A stretch of DNA of 36,290 bases from Burkholderiaceae bacterium (GCA_004322135.1 SCSG01000043.1:1-36290); one strand, 5' to 3'. Positions 28,157-36,290 are shown, counted from the first letter of the stretch. The notes: generated by a model from the sequence alone, not told the origin. Translations and numbers: made by a program.

Positions 28157-29635
28157 TTAGATTAGAAAGATTGTAGCCAGGCCCAGGAAAAGGAAAAACC
28201 CCAGCGTGTCGGTGGCGAAGGTGAGGAGCACCGACGAGCCCATGGCCGGATCTTTGCCGAACCGGTCACGCAGGATGGGAATCAGTACACCCAGCGTTGC
28301 ACCGATGAGCATATTGCCGATCATGGCGATCATCATGACCAGGGCAATGGCCCACGAGTCGGAGATGACCCAGGCAAAGGTGGCGGTGATGAGGCTGCCG
28401 CACAGGCCAACCAGAAACGTGACGGTTAACTCGCGGCGCACGAGCTGCCAGGCGTTGCCACCGGAGACACGCCCGACAGCCAGGGCACGGATGATCATGG
28501 TCATCGTCTGATTGCCCGAGTTGCCGCCTATCCCCGCAACAATCGACATGAGGAACGCCAGGATGACGATGTGGCTTACGGTGTCTTCAAAGCGTGACGC
28601 GACGAACGAGGCGAAGGAAGCGGTACATAGATTGATCAGAAGCCATGGAGCGCGGTTCCTTATGGCATTGAGCGTGGGCGAGAACATGTCCTGTTCCTGC
28701 AGGCCGGCACGTGAAAGGGCTTGCTCCTGAGAGTCTTCCTGGATGACGTCGACGACGTCGGCAATCGTGACTCGACCGATGAGACGCCCCTGGTCATCGA
28801 TAACGGGGGCGGAGACCAGGTCGTAGCGTTCGAAAGCGCCTGCGGCATCGGCATCGGAATCGAGTGGATTGAGCGTGAGATATTCGGTGGCCATGACCCG
28901 CGCGACCTGGACCTCGGGCTCGCTGACAAGTAGCTTGGATAGGGCGAGGGTACCCAGCAGTTTGTCCTGTCGGTCGACGACGAAGATCTGGTCTGTGTGG
29001 TCCGGCAGTTCGTGCAGGCGGCGCAGGTAGCGCAGAACGACTTCCAGCGACACGTCGTCGCGGACACGTACCATTTCAAAATCCATGATGGCGCCGACCG
29101 TGTCATCGGGGTAACCCATGGCTTCCAGAAGCTGTGCGCGCTCTTCGTCGGTCAGGCCCTTTTGGACTTCAGCGACGACGTCGGCAGGCAGGTCGGGTAC
29201 GAGGTCCGCGATCTCGTCCGCGTCCATGTTGCCCGTAGCGGCCACAAGGTCCCGGTGGTCCATGGACTCGATGAGCGACTCGCGTGCCCAGTCGTCGACT
29301 TCCAGCAGAATGTCCGCATCATGTTCAGCGTCGACCAGCTGCCATACGGCCTGCCGCTCGTCAACCGGCAGCGACTCCAGGATGAAGGCGATGTCGGAGG
29401 GATGCAGGCTGTTGATGATTTCCCGGATTTCATTCTCGTGCTGCCGGTGCACGACGCCTTCGAGCAGGTTTGAGCCCTCGTCGTCTTCGGATTGGCGATG
29501 CGCCAGTGTTTCGATTACCTCTTGCCGCTTCAGGATGTTTTGCAGCTTTTGCAACGCCTGCTGTGCGTCTTCAGGGTCCAGCCGGCGAGGAGTCACAATG
29601 GGCTCGTCGTGCGGCTTGGCTTGGGTATCCTGCAT
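28157..29635 (-). CDS. mgtE: Magnesium transporter MgtE
   Basis: This 492-residue Mg2+ channel of the inner membrane has the standard order: N-terminal helical domain (about 65-165, with HPSDIAFILESLP), a CBS pair (about 175-305) that senses cytosolic Mg2+, and a C-terminal domain of about five membrane helices (about 325-492). The pore-region motif GGNSGNQ is near residue 368, and FLMSIVAGIGGNSGN precedes it. The first 60 residues form a charged, Gln-rich tail. It starts nine bases after the stop of the thioesterase gene on the same strand, so the two are probably cotranscribed. No Mg2+ riboswitch-sized leader stands directly before it. Confidence 0.95.
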   Translation of the reverse strand: MQDTQAKPHDEPIVTPRRLDPEDAQQALQKLQNILKRQEVIETLAHRQSEDDEGSNLLEGVVHRQHENEIREIINSLHPSDIAFILESLPVDERQAVWQLVDAEHDADILLEVDDWARESLIESMDHRDLVAATGNMDADEIADLVPDLPADVVAEVQKGLTDEERAQLLEAMGYPDDTVGAIMDFEMVRVRDDVSLEVVLRYLRRLHELPDHTDQIFVVDRQDKLLGTLALSKLLVSEPEVQVARVMATEYLTLNPLDSDADAAGAFERYDLVSAPVIDDQGRLIGRVTIADVVDVIQEDSQEQALSRAGLQEQDMFSPTLNAIRNRAPWLLINLCTASFASFVASRFEDTVSHIVILAFLMSIVAGIGGNSGNQTMTMIIRALAVGRVSGGNAWQLVRRELTVTFLVGLCGSLITATFAWVISDSWAIALVMMIAMIGNMLIGATLGVLIPILRDRFGKDPAMGSSVLLTFATDTLGFFLFLGLATIFLI

Positions 29636-29644
29636 GGGCGAACC

Positions 29645-30052
29645 TTAATTGGACGGCGGGAGTGTGCGGGGTCGGCGGGAATCGTCCGTGGCGACATACG
29701 TGAAAGTGGCTTCGGTGACTTTGACGACGTCGGACTGCATGTGCTGGCGTTCGGCATAAACCTCGACCAGCACGGTAACCGATGTTTTGCCAGTTGATAT
29801 GATTTCGGCGTAGAAGCTGAGCAGATCGCCGACGAATACCGGTTGTTTGAAGACGAACGAGTTCACTGCCACGGTAACGACGCGGCCCTGGGCACGGCGG
29901 GCAGCGGGTACCGAGGCCGCAATATCGGCCTGTGACATGATCCACCCGCCGAACACGTCGCCGTGGATGTTCGAGTCGGATGGTTGGGGCATGACACGCA
30001 AAATGGCGTGTCGATTGGGTGGTGGCAACTCCACAGGGGTTTTATCGTTCAA
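29645..30052 (-). CDS. yciA: Acyl-CoA thioesterase, YciA-type hotdog fold
   Basis: This 135-residue single hotdog-domain protein is predicted to hydrolyse acyl-CoA to free acid and CoA. The YciA-type core HGDVFGGWIMSQADIA (about residues 30-45) holds the presumed catalytic Asp, followed by VTVAVNSFVFKQPVFVGDLLSFYAEI. I place the start at TTG 30052, because GGGAGG lies five bases upstream (30065-30058 region) and the product then has the usual N-terminus. The longer open frame to 30172 adds a Cys/Pro/Arg-rich stretch not seen in the family. It is the first gene of a likely two-gene unit with mgtE. Confidence 0.9.
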   Translation of the reverse strand: MNDKTPVELPPPNRHAILRVMPQPSDSNIHGDVFGGWIMSQADIAASVPAARRAQGRVVTVAVNSFVFKQPVFVGDLLSFYAEIISTGKTSVTVLVEVYAERQHMQSDVVKVTEATFTYVATDDSRRPRTLPPSN

Positions 30053-30149
30053 GGGTACCTCCCGAGAGTCTGGCCTGCGCAGCAGGCCCAATAAAAATGG
30101 GCAGACGCAACACGTATGTGGTGGTTGCCTCTCTTCGCAATAGCAGGGT

Positions 30150-30155
30150 ATTTTA
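30150..30155 (-). promoter_or_regulatory. Possible -10 box for the yciA-mgtE unit
   Basis: TAAAAT on the minus strand (5/6 match to TATAAT) lies about 98 bases before the TTG at 30052. The -35 region is poor. It is the best -10 candidate in the gap, read by eye. Confidence 0.3.
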
Positions 30156-30248
30156 GCGGGTCTGGCGGCCATTGGGCCAGAGGTCAGGGCAGCGTGTAAA
30201 TTGACGGGCTTGCGCCCTGGCCTGGATCACGCTTATCAGGAGGCCGTC

Positions 30249-30368
30249 ATGAGTGGGTCGCGGAGGCAGACCACTCGTCAGTCGTCCGGCGGTCTGGCCA
30301 GCCAGCGTGTTGCCAGCTCTAGCCAGTATGCGGCGCCGATTGGCAGAAGCTCGTCGTTGAAGTCGTAG
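30249..30368 (+). CDS. Tentative 39-codon ORF antisense to the 3' end of the M20 gene
   Basis: A perfect SD AGGAGG (30238-30243) is followed after five bases by ATG 30249 and a 39-residue Ser/Arg/Gln-rich reading frame ending in TAG (30366-30368). From 30278 on it is antisense to the end of the M20 amidohydrolase gene. I recognise no homolog. The composition may only mirror the opposite gene, so the sole real support is the ribosome binding site. Treat as unproven. Confidence 0.18.
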   Translation: MSGSRRQTTRQSSGGLASQRVASSSQYAAPIGRSSSLKS

Positions 30369-31480
30369 CTGCCGTTATGCAGCATGCACGGGCCCAATCC
30401 GTGGCCGGCACTGCGGTGTTCTCCCATGCCGTTGCCTATCCAGACATAGCACCCTGGAACTTCCTGCAGCATGAAGGCAAAATCCTCGGAGCCCATGGAT
30501 GGGCGCACCGCGGCGTTGACGCGCTCCGCGCCCACGATGTCCGCGGCCACCTCTGCGCAGAACTCTGCTTCGCGGGTGTGGTTGATGGTGGGTGGATAGT
30601 GGCGTGAAAAGCCGAAATGGGTGGTGCAGTTCATGGCACGACCGGTAAGTTCGGTAATCTCGGCCATCCGCTTTTCGACGAGGTCCAGAACCTCGGTGGA
30701 GAAGGTGCGCACCGTCCCGCGCATCACGGCGCTGGTCGGAATGACATTGTCGGCCGAGCCGGCGTGTATTTGGGTGACGCTGAGAACCACCGGGTCAAGC
30801 GGGTCAACCGTGCGTGAGACGACGGTCTGAAACGTTTGCGCGAGATTTACGGCGGCCATGACCGGATCGTGGCCCAGGTGGGGCATCGCCGCGTGTGACC
30901 CCTTGCCTTCGATGGTGATTTCAAAGACGCTGCTGGAGGCCATGATGGGCCCGGCTGTCATGCCGAAGCTGCCCGCTTCCATGCCCGGCCAGTTATGCAT
31001 GCCAAAGACGGCCTCCATGGGGAAGAGTGTGAACAGGCCATCAGCGATCATTTTCTTTGCGCCGCCAAGGCCTTCCTCAGCGGGTTGGAAAATGACGTGT
31101 ACCGTGCCGGTAAAGGTGCGCCGTGCCGCGAGGCAACGCGCGGCGAAAAGCAGCATGGCCATGTGTCCATCGTGACCGCAGGCGTGCATTTTGCCGGGGT
31201 TCCGGCTTGCATGCTCGAAGGTGTTGAGCTCTTGCATCGGCAGCGCGTCCATGTCGGCACGCAGCCCGACCGCACGGCTCCCGGCCTTGCCGTGGATGGT
31301 GCCAACCACGCCGGTGCCGCCCAGGCCGCGGTGCGTTTCAATGCCCCAGGATTCAAGCAACGTTGCGATGGCCTCTGACGTTCTGACTTCCTCGTAAGCC
31401 AGTTCGGGATGAGCATGGATGTCACGGCGTATGGCGGCCAGTTCGGTATGCCAGGCGAGAAAAGGTGTGGCGAGTTTCAT
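30278..31480 (-). CDS. M20D-family amidohydrolase (hippurate hydrolase-like)
   Basis: This 400-residue cytosolic metallo-amidohydrolase of the HipO/IAA-amino-acid-hydrolase group is predicted to cleave N-acyl amino acids or related amides. Motifs: RRDIHAHPELAYEE near residue 18, LRADMDALPM near 73, the metal-binding MHACGHDGHMAMLL near 98, FQPAEEGLGGAKKMI near 130, the dimerisation domain (about 185-300) and the C-terminal SMGSEDFAFM. All expected metal ligands appear present. The exact substrate cannot be read from sequence. The ATG at 31480 is preceded by AGGA and a good promoter at 31514-31542. It is divergent from the acyl-CoA ligase gene. Confidence 0.92.
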   Translation of the reverse strand: MKLATPFLAWHTELAAIRRDIHAHPELAYEEVRTSEAIATLLESWGIETHRGLGGTGVVGTIHGKAGSRAVGLRADMDALPMQELNTFEHASRNPGKMHACGHDGHMAMLLFAARCLAARRTFTGTVHVIFQPAEEGLGGAKKMIADGLFTLFPMEAVFGMHNWPGMEAGSFGMTAGPIMASSSVFEITIEGKGSHAAMPHLGHDPVMAAVNLAQTFQTVVSRTVDPLDPVVLSVTQIHAGSADNVIPTSAVMRGTVRTFSTEVLDLVEKRMAEITELTGRAMNCTTHFGFSRHYPPTINHTREAEFCAEVAADIVGAERVNAAVRPSMGSEDFAFMLQEVPGCYVWIGNGMGEHRSAGHGLGPCMLHNGSYDFNDELLPIGAAYWLELATRWLARPPDD

Positions 31481-31513
31481 GATCCGTGTCCTGTTTGCGA
31501 TGCTCGTCGGTAA

Positions 31514-31542
31514 ACTGTACCCTTATCGCGACATATCATCAA
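31514..31542 (-). promoter_or_regulatory. Promoter of the M20 amidohydrolase gene
   Basis: On the minus strand, TTGATG (31542-31537) and TACAGT (31519-31514) are separated by 17 bases and each match consensus at 4/6. Transcription would start near 31507, giving a leader of about 27 bases before the ATG at 31480. Confidence 0.5.
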
Positions 31543-31804
31543 ACTGTGTGACGCTCACCAGAAGTGGCGTGACGTTGCGGGGAAATTCCGTCATCCGGCA
31601 TGTATAGCCGCATGATTTTGCCGGGGGGACACCCTATATTGAAGGCGGAACAGCCTGACAATGCTGAAAGGGCCCGGTCACGCCGTAGGCGGAACCGTGT
31701 AATCTTGTGGGTGGGAACGGCGTCGTCGCGTTGTGGGGCCATGCAACTTTGCGAACCAATCCGTATAGACTTGTGCAAACCGTATTCGTGTTGAGGCAAT
31801 GCCC
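31543..31804. other. Divergent intergenic region upstream of the acyl-CoA ligase
   Basis: Together with the M20 promoter, the divergent gap is 324 bases. It has a -10-like TATAGA (31764-31769) and TATATT (31635-31640), but I see no well-spaced -35 partner for either. Short open frames here have no recognisable product. A FadR-like operator could not be identified. Confidence 0.4.
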
Positions 31805-33490
31805 ATGTTGAAACCCTGGCTGCAGCATTACCCTGACGGTGTTCCGTCAGAGGTAAACCCCGATCTCTATGAGTCTCTGGTGGATCTCCTCGATCAGGCC
31901 TGCGTCAAGCATTCCACCAAGCGGGCACTGGTTTTCATGGGGCGGCATCTTACGTACGCCGAACTGGACAGGCACGCAAATGCCGTAGCGGCCTGGATAC
32001 AGAGTCTGCACCTTCCCTCTGGCACGCGTATTGCACTCATGATGCCGAATGTCATGGCGTATATGGTTGTATTGCTGGGCGCGTTGCGTGCGGGCACAAT
32101 CGTTGTCAACATCAACCCCATGTATACGGGGCCAGAGCTGGAGCATCAACTACGTGACAGCGACGCTGACGTCATTTTCATTTTTGAAAATTTTGCCGCC
32201 ACCCTGAGCAAAGTACCGGTTGCGGCACGCCCACGCCACATTGTGCTGGTTTCCGTAGGCAATTTGCTGGGTCTGAAGGGGATGATTCTGGATTTTGCCG
32301 TGCGGCACATCAAGCGCATGGTGCCGCGCTACAACCTTGATAACGCTGTGCGGCTCGAACACGTGCTGCAGCAAGGGGCAGCAGCGCATTTCGTCAAACC
32401 GTCCATCGCTATGGACGACATTGCCGTGTTGCAGTACACGGGCGGCACGACTGGGGTGCCAAAGGGCGCCATGCTTACGCATAGGAACCTGGTGGCCAAT
32501 GTCCTGCAGGTCCTGGGCGTGGCGCGGCCCGTACTGGGTGACAGGCAGGGCGAGGGCATGGTCATTCTCACGGCTCTTCCGCTTTACCATATTTTTGCAC
32601 TCATGGTGTGCGGGCTGTTTGCTGCCCACGCGGGCATGTGCAGCGTGCTGATCGCCGACCCGCGCAAGCTGGACACGATCGTTGCGGCCTGGCGCAGCGA
32701 TCCGGTCAATATTTTTCCATCGGTCAATACGCTTTTCAACGGACTGCTCAATCACCGTGGATTTGCAGGGCTTGATTTTTCGGCACTGCGCCTGTGTTTT
32801 GGAGGTGGATCCGCCGTTCAGCGCGCCGTTGCCGAGAAATGGCAGCAAACCACTGGCCTGCCCATTATCGAAGGCTATGGCTTGTCTGAAACCTCGCCGG
32901 TGGCTCTGGTCAACCCCACGAACGCCAGCTCATACTCTGGCGATATTGGGTACCCATTGCCTTCGACCGATGTCGTCGTGCTGGGTGATGCCGATCGCGC
33001 GGTGCCCGCGGGCGAGGCGGGCGAGCTCGCCATACGCGGCCCGCAGGTCATGAAGGGGTATTGGCAGCGACCCGACGAGACCTGGGCGTCTATGACTTCC
33101 GACGGCTTCTTCAAAACTGGCGACATTGCCATAATGAATGCCGAGGGCCGGGTGCGTATCATTGATCGCAAGAAAGACATGATTCTGGTGTCGGGGTTCA
33201 ATGTCTATCCCAACGAAGTCGAGCAGGTGGTGTCCCAATGCCCGGGTGTGCGCGAGTGCGTGGTGTTTGGGTTGCCCAGTGAGCAAACTGGCGAAATGGT
33301 TGTGCTGTATGTGGTGAAAGACGACCTGACCCTGACTGAACAGACGCTGCGTGACTGGTGCAGGCAGCGACTTACGGGATATAAGCGTCCGCATGTCATT
33401 GAGTTTCGCAAAGAGCTGCCTAAGAGTAGCGCGGGTAAGTTGCTGCGCCGTGTGCTGCGCGACGAGGCCCTGGAGGAAAGTGTGGCCTAG
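31805..33490 (+). CDS. fadD: Long-chain fatty acid--CoA ligase (FadD-type)
   Basis: This 561-residue AMP-forming acyl-CoA synthetase activates fatty acids for beta-oxidation or lipid synthesis. The AMP-binding P-loop YTGGTTGVPKGAMLTH is near residue 211, YGLSETSP is near 359, and TGDIAIMNAEGRVRIIDRKKDMI near 438 contains the hinge region. The C-terminal catalytic Lys lies in KSSAGKLLRR. The N-terminal WLQHYPDGVP is typical of proteobacterial FadD. I prefer ATG 31805, eight bases after GAGG; ATG 31799 is only two bases from it. Its stop codon overlaps that of the convergent phosphatase gene in the palindrome CTAG. FadD paralogs are common, so the exact role is uncertain. Confidence 0.92.
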   Translation: MLKPWLQHYPDGVPSEVNPDLYESLVDLLDQACVKHSTKRALVFMGRHLTYAELDRHANAVAAWIQSLHLPSGTRIALMMPNVMAYMVVLLGALRAGTIVVNINPMYTGPELEHQLRDSDADVIFIFENFAATLSKVPVAARPRHIVLVSVGNLLGLKGMILDFAVRHIKRMVPRYNLDNAVRLEHVLQQGAAAHFVKPSIAMDDIAVLQYTGGTTGVPKGAMLTHRNLVANVLQVLGVARPVLGDRQGEGMVILTALPLYHIFALMVCGLFAAHAGMCSVLIADPRKLDTIVAAWRSDPVNIFPSVNTLFNGLLNHRGFAGLDFSALRLCFGGGSAVQRAVAEKWQQTTGLPIIEGYGLSETSPVALVNPTNASSYSGDIGYPLPSTDVVVLGDADRAVPAGEAGELAIRGPQVMKGYWQRPDETWASMTSDGFFKTGDIAIMNAEGRVRIIDRKKDMILVSGFNVYPNEVEQVVSQCPGVRECVVFGLPSEQTGEMVVLYVVKDDLTLTEQTLRDWCRQRLTGYKRPHVIEFRKELPKSSAGKLLRRVLRDEALEESVA

Positions 33491-34341
33491 CTGGCGTGAA
33501 CGGCCAGATGCGGGCGGATCAGACAATCGAGCGCGTGGGCAATGGCAGGGTTGCCAGCGTACAAATAGCCCTTTATCGGCCATGGGTCGATGTGATACAT
33601 GTCGTCGACAATACCTCCGGCTTCGCGCACGATGAGCGTCCCGGCCGCCACATCCCAAGGTGCCAGACCCATTTCCCAATACCCGTCGTAGCGGCCGCAG
33701 GCCACCCAGGCGAGGTCCAGCGCGGCTGAACCCATGCGACGCACGCCAAGGGTACCGTGCATGGCGGTTTCCAGCGTGGGCAGGTATTGGTCGTAAAATG
33801 AGAAGTCGCGAAAAGGCAGGCCAGTTGCCAGCAAGGCGTCATCCAGGGTCTGGGTGTGCGAGCATGAAACCCGGTATTCGTTCAGCCAGGCGCCCACGCC
33901 GTGCATGGCCGTGAAAAGTTCTTCGCGGTTAGGATCGTACACCGCGGCGATGACAGGAGTGTCTTGTGCCATGGGACGGTCTTCGCCGATGACTGTGCCG
34001 GCATGAGCAACCAGGGCTATGGAAACCGCGTAATGCGGAATGCCATGAAGAAAATTGGTGGTGCCGTCCAGCGGGTCGACGTACCAGGTTGCAACGGCCC
34101 CGCTGACGCCACCGCTTTCTTCGGCCACGATACCGAATTCGGGGGTGTGTTCTTGCAGGATTTCAATAATGGCGGCTTCCGCCTCGCGGTCGGCCTGGGA
34201 GACAAGGTCGTTTTTGGCTTTTTTATTGATGATGAGGTCATTGCGGCGAAGCGCGTACGATTGCAGGATGGCACCGGCCGCATGGGCGGCAGTAATGGCA
34301 GTCTTCAGGCATTCGCTAAGGTGCAACGAGGAAGGCTTCAT
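33487..34341 (-). CDS. Inositol-monophosphatase-family phosphatase
   Basis: This 284-residue Mg2+-dependent phosphatase of the IMPase/SuhB/CysQ superfamily has metal-binding motifs: EESGG near residue 73, VDPLDGTTNF near 87 and WDVAAGTLIVREAGG near 226. It is longer than E. coli SuhB (267), in part because about 15 residues are inserted before VIAAVYDPNREELF (around 119-131). Substrate could be inositol phosphate, another sugar phosphate or a nucleotide; I assign no symbol because Burkholderiales carry several paralogs. No good SD precedes the ATG at 34341. It is divergent from mnmC, with 110 bases between them. Confidence 0.9.
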   Translation of the reverse strand: MKPSSLHLSECLKTAITAAHAAGAILQSYALRRNDLIINKKAKNDLVSQADREAEAAIIEILQEHTPEFGIVAEESGGVSGAVATWYVDPLDGTTNFLHGIPHYAVSIALVAHAGTVIGEDRPMAQDTPVIAAVYDPNREELFTAMHGVGAWLNEYRVSCSHTQTLDDALLATGLPFRDFSFYDQYLPTLETAMHGTLGVRRMGSAALDLAWVACGRYDGYWEMGLAPWDVAAGTLIVREAGGIVDDMYHIDPWPIKGYLYAGNPAIAHALDCLIRPHLAVHAS

Positions 34342-34451
34342 ACAGTGTGATGGTGTCCCGATAACTCGACTCTCATAGTTTACGCAACATTTGGTGCAGT
34401 GTCTTCGAATATGGCTTCTGTTCTTGTGGCGATTTTCCCCTCGTTTTCATC

Positions 34452-36290
34452 ATGACCCTTCAGTTTGAACCGCTGGTTCCCGCAACGGTGGCGTTTGACC
34501 AGAATGGAACTCCGTTCAGCGAGCGCTACGGCGATATCTATCACGCGCGCCAAGGGGCGGTGGAACAGGCCAACCACGTTTTTCTGGGCGGCAACGGGCT
34601 TCCGGATCGCTGGCGCGGCAAGGCTGGCTTTACGGTCTGTGAAACGGGTTTCGGGCTGGGGCAGAATTTCCTGGCGCTGTGGCAGGCGTGGCGGCTTGAT
34701 GAACAGCGCTCGTCGCGCTTGCACATGGTTTCGTTCGAGGCGCATCCGTTCAGTCGCGTCGATCTGGCGCGGGTCCTGTTGCCTCGCGTGCCACATGCTC
34801 TTGGCGGGTTGGCGCAGCAACTGGTCGACCAGTGGCCAGCGTTGTTGCCGGGCATGCACAGGCTGGAGTTCGAGGGTGGCGCGGTGACGTTGACGCTTGC
34901 TTTCGGGCCGGTAGCGCGCTTTGCCAAGTTGGTCCAGGCCAGGGTTGATGCGTATTTTCTGGATGGGTTCGCACCCAGCAAGAATCCGGAAATGTGGACG
35001 CCTGCCCTGTTTGGGCAGATGGTGCGCATGGCGGCCAGCGGTGCGACGGCGGCGACGTGGTGTACCGCGCGGGAGGTCCGCGGAGCCTTGTCCGAGGCGG
35101 GCTTTCTGGTGTCGCGTGTGCCCGGCCTCGGAAGTACTCGCGACATGACCGTCGCCCTGCTGCGGCCCGGACTGGGGCGCGGGGAGGCGCGCGCCGGCAC
35201 GCGGGATCCTGTGCTTGTCGTGGGTGGCGGCATAGCGGGGGCGGGGGTTGCGCATAGTCTGGCGTTGCGCGGCCAGCCTTCGATTGTGATCGACCCGGTA
35301 TTTGCGGGGGGGCTGGGTGCCAGCCACAAAGGCCACCGGGCGGCAGCCCTGACGCCGTTGCTCTCACGCGACGACGACTTTCGTGCGCGATTGACGCGGG
35401 CAGGGTCACAGCGTGCGTTGCGGCGCTGGCAGCCCCTGCCGCAGGCTGCGCGCCCCTTGCATTGCGGTGCCATCGAGTTGGCACACGATGAGGAACGGGA
35501 GCGGGAACTTAAGCGCACGTTGGGTGTTTTGTCGTTTCCTGTAGACTGGGTGTCGTGGCTGGATGCGGGACAGGTTTCGAGGAAGGTCGGCTTCGGGGTG
35601 GCACAAGGCGGGGTGTTTTTCCCCGATGGGCAGTTGATTCGGCCCGAGCCGCTTGTTGAAACGTTGCTTGGTTCACCCGGAGTGCGCTGTCTTGCCGCGA
35701 AGGTGCGAGGCCTGGAGCAGACGGACACAGGAATGTGGTCCGCCAGGGGGGCAGACGGACAAGAGCTTGCCAGGGCGCGTATAGTCGTTCTGGCCAATGC
35801 CGTTCAGGCCCCCGACTTGTTGCCCGGTGATTGGTCGGCGAGCCTGCCCAGGTTGTACGGCATTCATGCGCTGGCAGGTCAGGTCAATGATTTTGCGCCG
35901 GAGCCAGGGTACGCGCCCCGGCTGATTCTGGACGGGAAGGGGTACTGGCTGCCTTGTGTCGAGGGGATGTGTATTGGGGGCAGTACGTATGTGCCCGGGG
36001 CCAACCAAAGCCGGGTTACCGGGCGTGGCACGGCTGATATTGCCGGAAAGCTGGCCGGAATGCTGGGTAGGACCGAACAGCAGATACTTGATTGGGCCCC
36101 GAATGGTGGAGGTTGGGCCGGGTGGCGGGCTGTCGTACGTGGCCGTTTGCCCATGATAGGGGCGCTGGAACAGTTGCCGGGACTATGGCTGGCTTGTGCG
36201 GGTGGATCGCGCGGCTTGACATGGTCGGCCCTGGCGGGAGACATTATTGCAGCGCGGTTACATCACGAGCCCGTAATGCTCGAGCGCGAT
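34452..36290 (+). CDS. mnmC: Bifunctional tRNA mnm5s2U synthesis protein MnmC, 3' end cut off
   Basis: An uninterrupted frame of 613 codons runs to the window edge without a stop. The N-terminal domain (about 1-240) is a SAM-dependent methyltransferase: NHVFLGGNGLP, ETGFGLGQNFL near residue 67 and YFLDGFAPSKNPEMW near 167. The C-terminal domain is an FAD-dependent oxidase starting at VLVVGGGIAGAGVAHSLALR (about 256-275), with GGSTYVPGA and a late WAGWRAVVRGRLPMIG. MnmC converts cmnm5(s2)U to mnm5(s2)U at the tRNA wobble position in two steps. Family length suggests only a few residues are missing. No SD is seen before ATG 34452; a 14-codon frame overlaps it by ATGA. Long open frames on the opposite strand are shadows. 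Confidence 0.94.
   Translation, partial: MTLQFEPLVPATVAFDQNGTPFSERYGDIYHARQGAVEQANHVFLGGNGLPDRWRGKAGFTVCETGFGLGQNFLALWQAWRLDEQRSSRLHMVSFEAHPFSRVDLARVLLPRVPHALGGLAQQLVDQWPALLPGMHRLEFEGGAVTLTLAFGPVARFAKLVQARVDAYFLDGFAPSKNPEMWTPALFGQMVRMAASGATAATWCTAREVRGALSEAGFLVSRVPGLGSTRDMTVALLRPGLGRGEARAGTRDPVLVVGGGIAGAGVAHSLALRGQPSIVIDPVFAGGLGASHKGHRAAALTPLLSRDDDFRARLTRAGSQRALRRWQPLPQAARPLHCGAIELAHDEERERELKRTLGVLSFPVDWVSWLDAGQVSRKVGFGVAQGGVFFPDGQLIRPEPLVETLLGSPGVRCLAAKVRGLEQTDTGMWSARGADGQELARARIVVLANAVQAPDLLPGDWSASLPRLYGIHALAGQVNDFAPEPGYAPRLILDGKGYWLPCVEGMCIGGSTYVPGANQSRVTGRGTADIAGKLAGMLGRTEQQILDWAPNGGGWAGWRAVVRGRLPMIGALEQLPGLWLACAGGSRGLTWSALAGDIIAARLHHEPVMLERD

Noticed and set aside
34380-35797. Long minus-strand open frames opposite mnmC
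   Set aside because: The plus-strand frame from 34452 is continuous for 613 codons with clear MnmC motifs. The minus frames are Arg/Pro/Ala-rich without domains.

Overview
The window is chromosomal, gene-dense housekeeping DNA from a betaproteobacterium. It most resembles the Alcaligenaceae (Bordetella/Achromobacter/Pusillimonas relatives). The grounds are protein similarity recalled from those genera, the mraZ-to-lpxC-to-secA gene order, and a murE-murF fusion of the kind known in Bordetella. No genus can be fixed by eye. I saw no insertion sequence, prophage, CRISPR array, tRNA or foreign-looking block.

Layout. Positions 1-117 are the 3' end of a 5S rRNA gene and a strong terminator, so an rRNA operon ends at the left edge. 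Next come a small membrane protein (311-676), a stand-alone SWIB-domain protein (1007-1279, minus), pyrC (1508-2572) and uup (2606-4453, minus). The RNase P RNA gene rnpB lies at 4675-5088. From 5406 to 22489 runs a complete dcw (division and cell wall) cluster: mraZ, rsmH, ftsL, ftsI, a fused murE/murF, mraY, murD, ftsW, murG, murC, ddl, ftsQ, ftsA, ftsZ. It is followed by lpxC, a DUF721 gene on the opposite strand, an M23 peptidase gene and secA. The right-hand part holds mgtE with a YciA-type thioesterase (one minus-strand operon), an M20 amidohydrolase, a FadD-type acyl-CoA ligase, an inositol-monophosphatase-family gene, and mnmC, which runs off the right edge.

How it works together. MurE/F, MurD, MurC and Ddl build UDP-MurNAc-pentapeptide. 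MraY and MurG turn it into lipid II, and FtsW with FtsI polymerises and cross-links it at the septum. FtsQ, FtsL, FtsA and FtsZ assemble the divisome. RsmH methylates 16S rRNA, and MraZ represses the cluster from a set of boxes just upstream of its own start. LpxC commits carbon to lipid A and SecA drives protein export. Nine consecutive gene junctions from rsmH to ddl overlap by 1-11 bases, so this stretch is probably one translationally coupled transcript.

The most interesting signals are regulatory. Upstream of mraZ are four boxes at an exact 10-base period with A/T-only four-base spacers. They run from the -10 element into the ribosome binding site of a TTG-started mraZ. The fused murE/murF has an almost linker-free junction. 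I did not find a convincing new biological system here.
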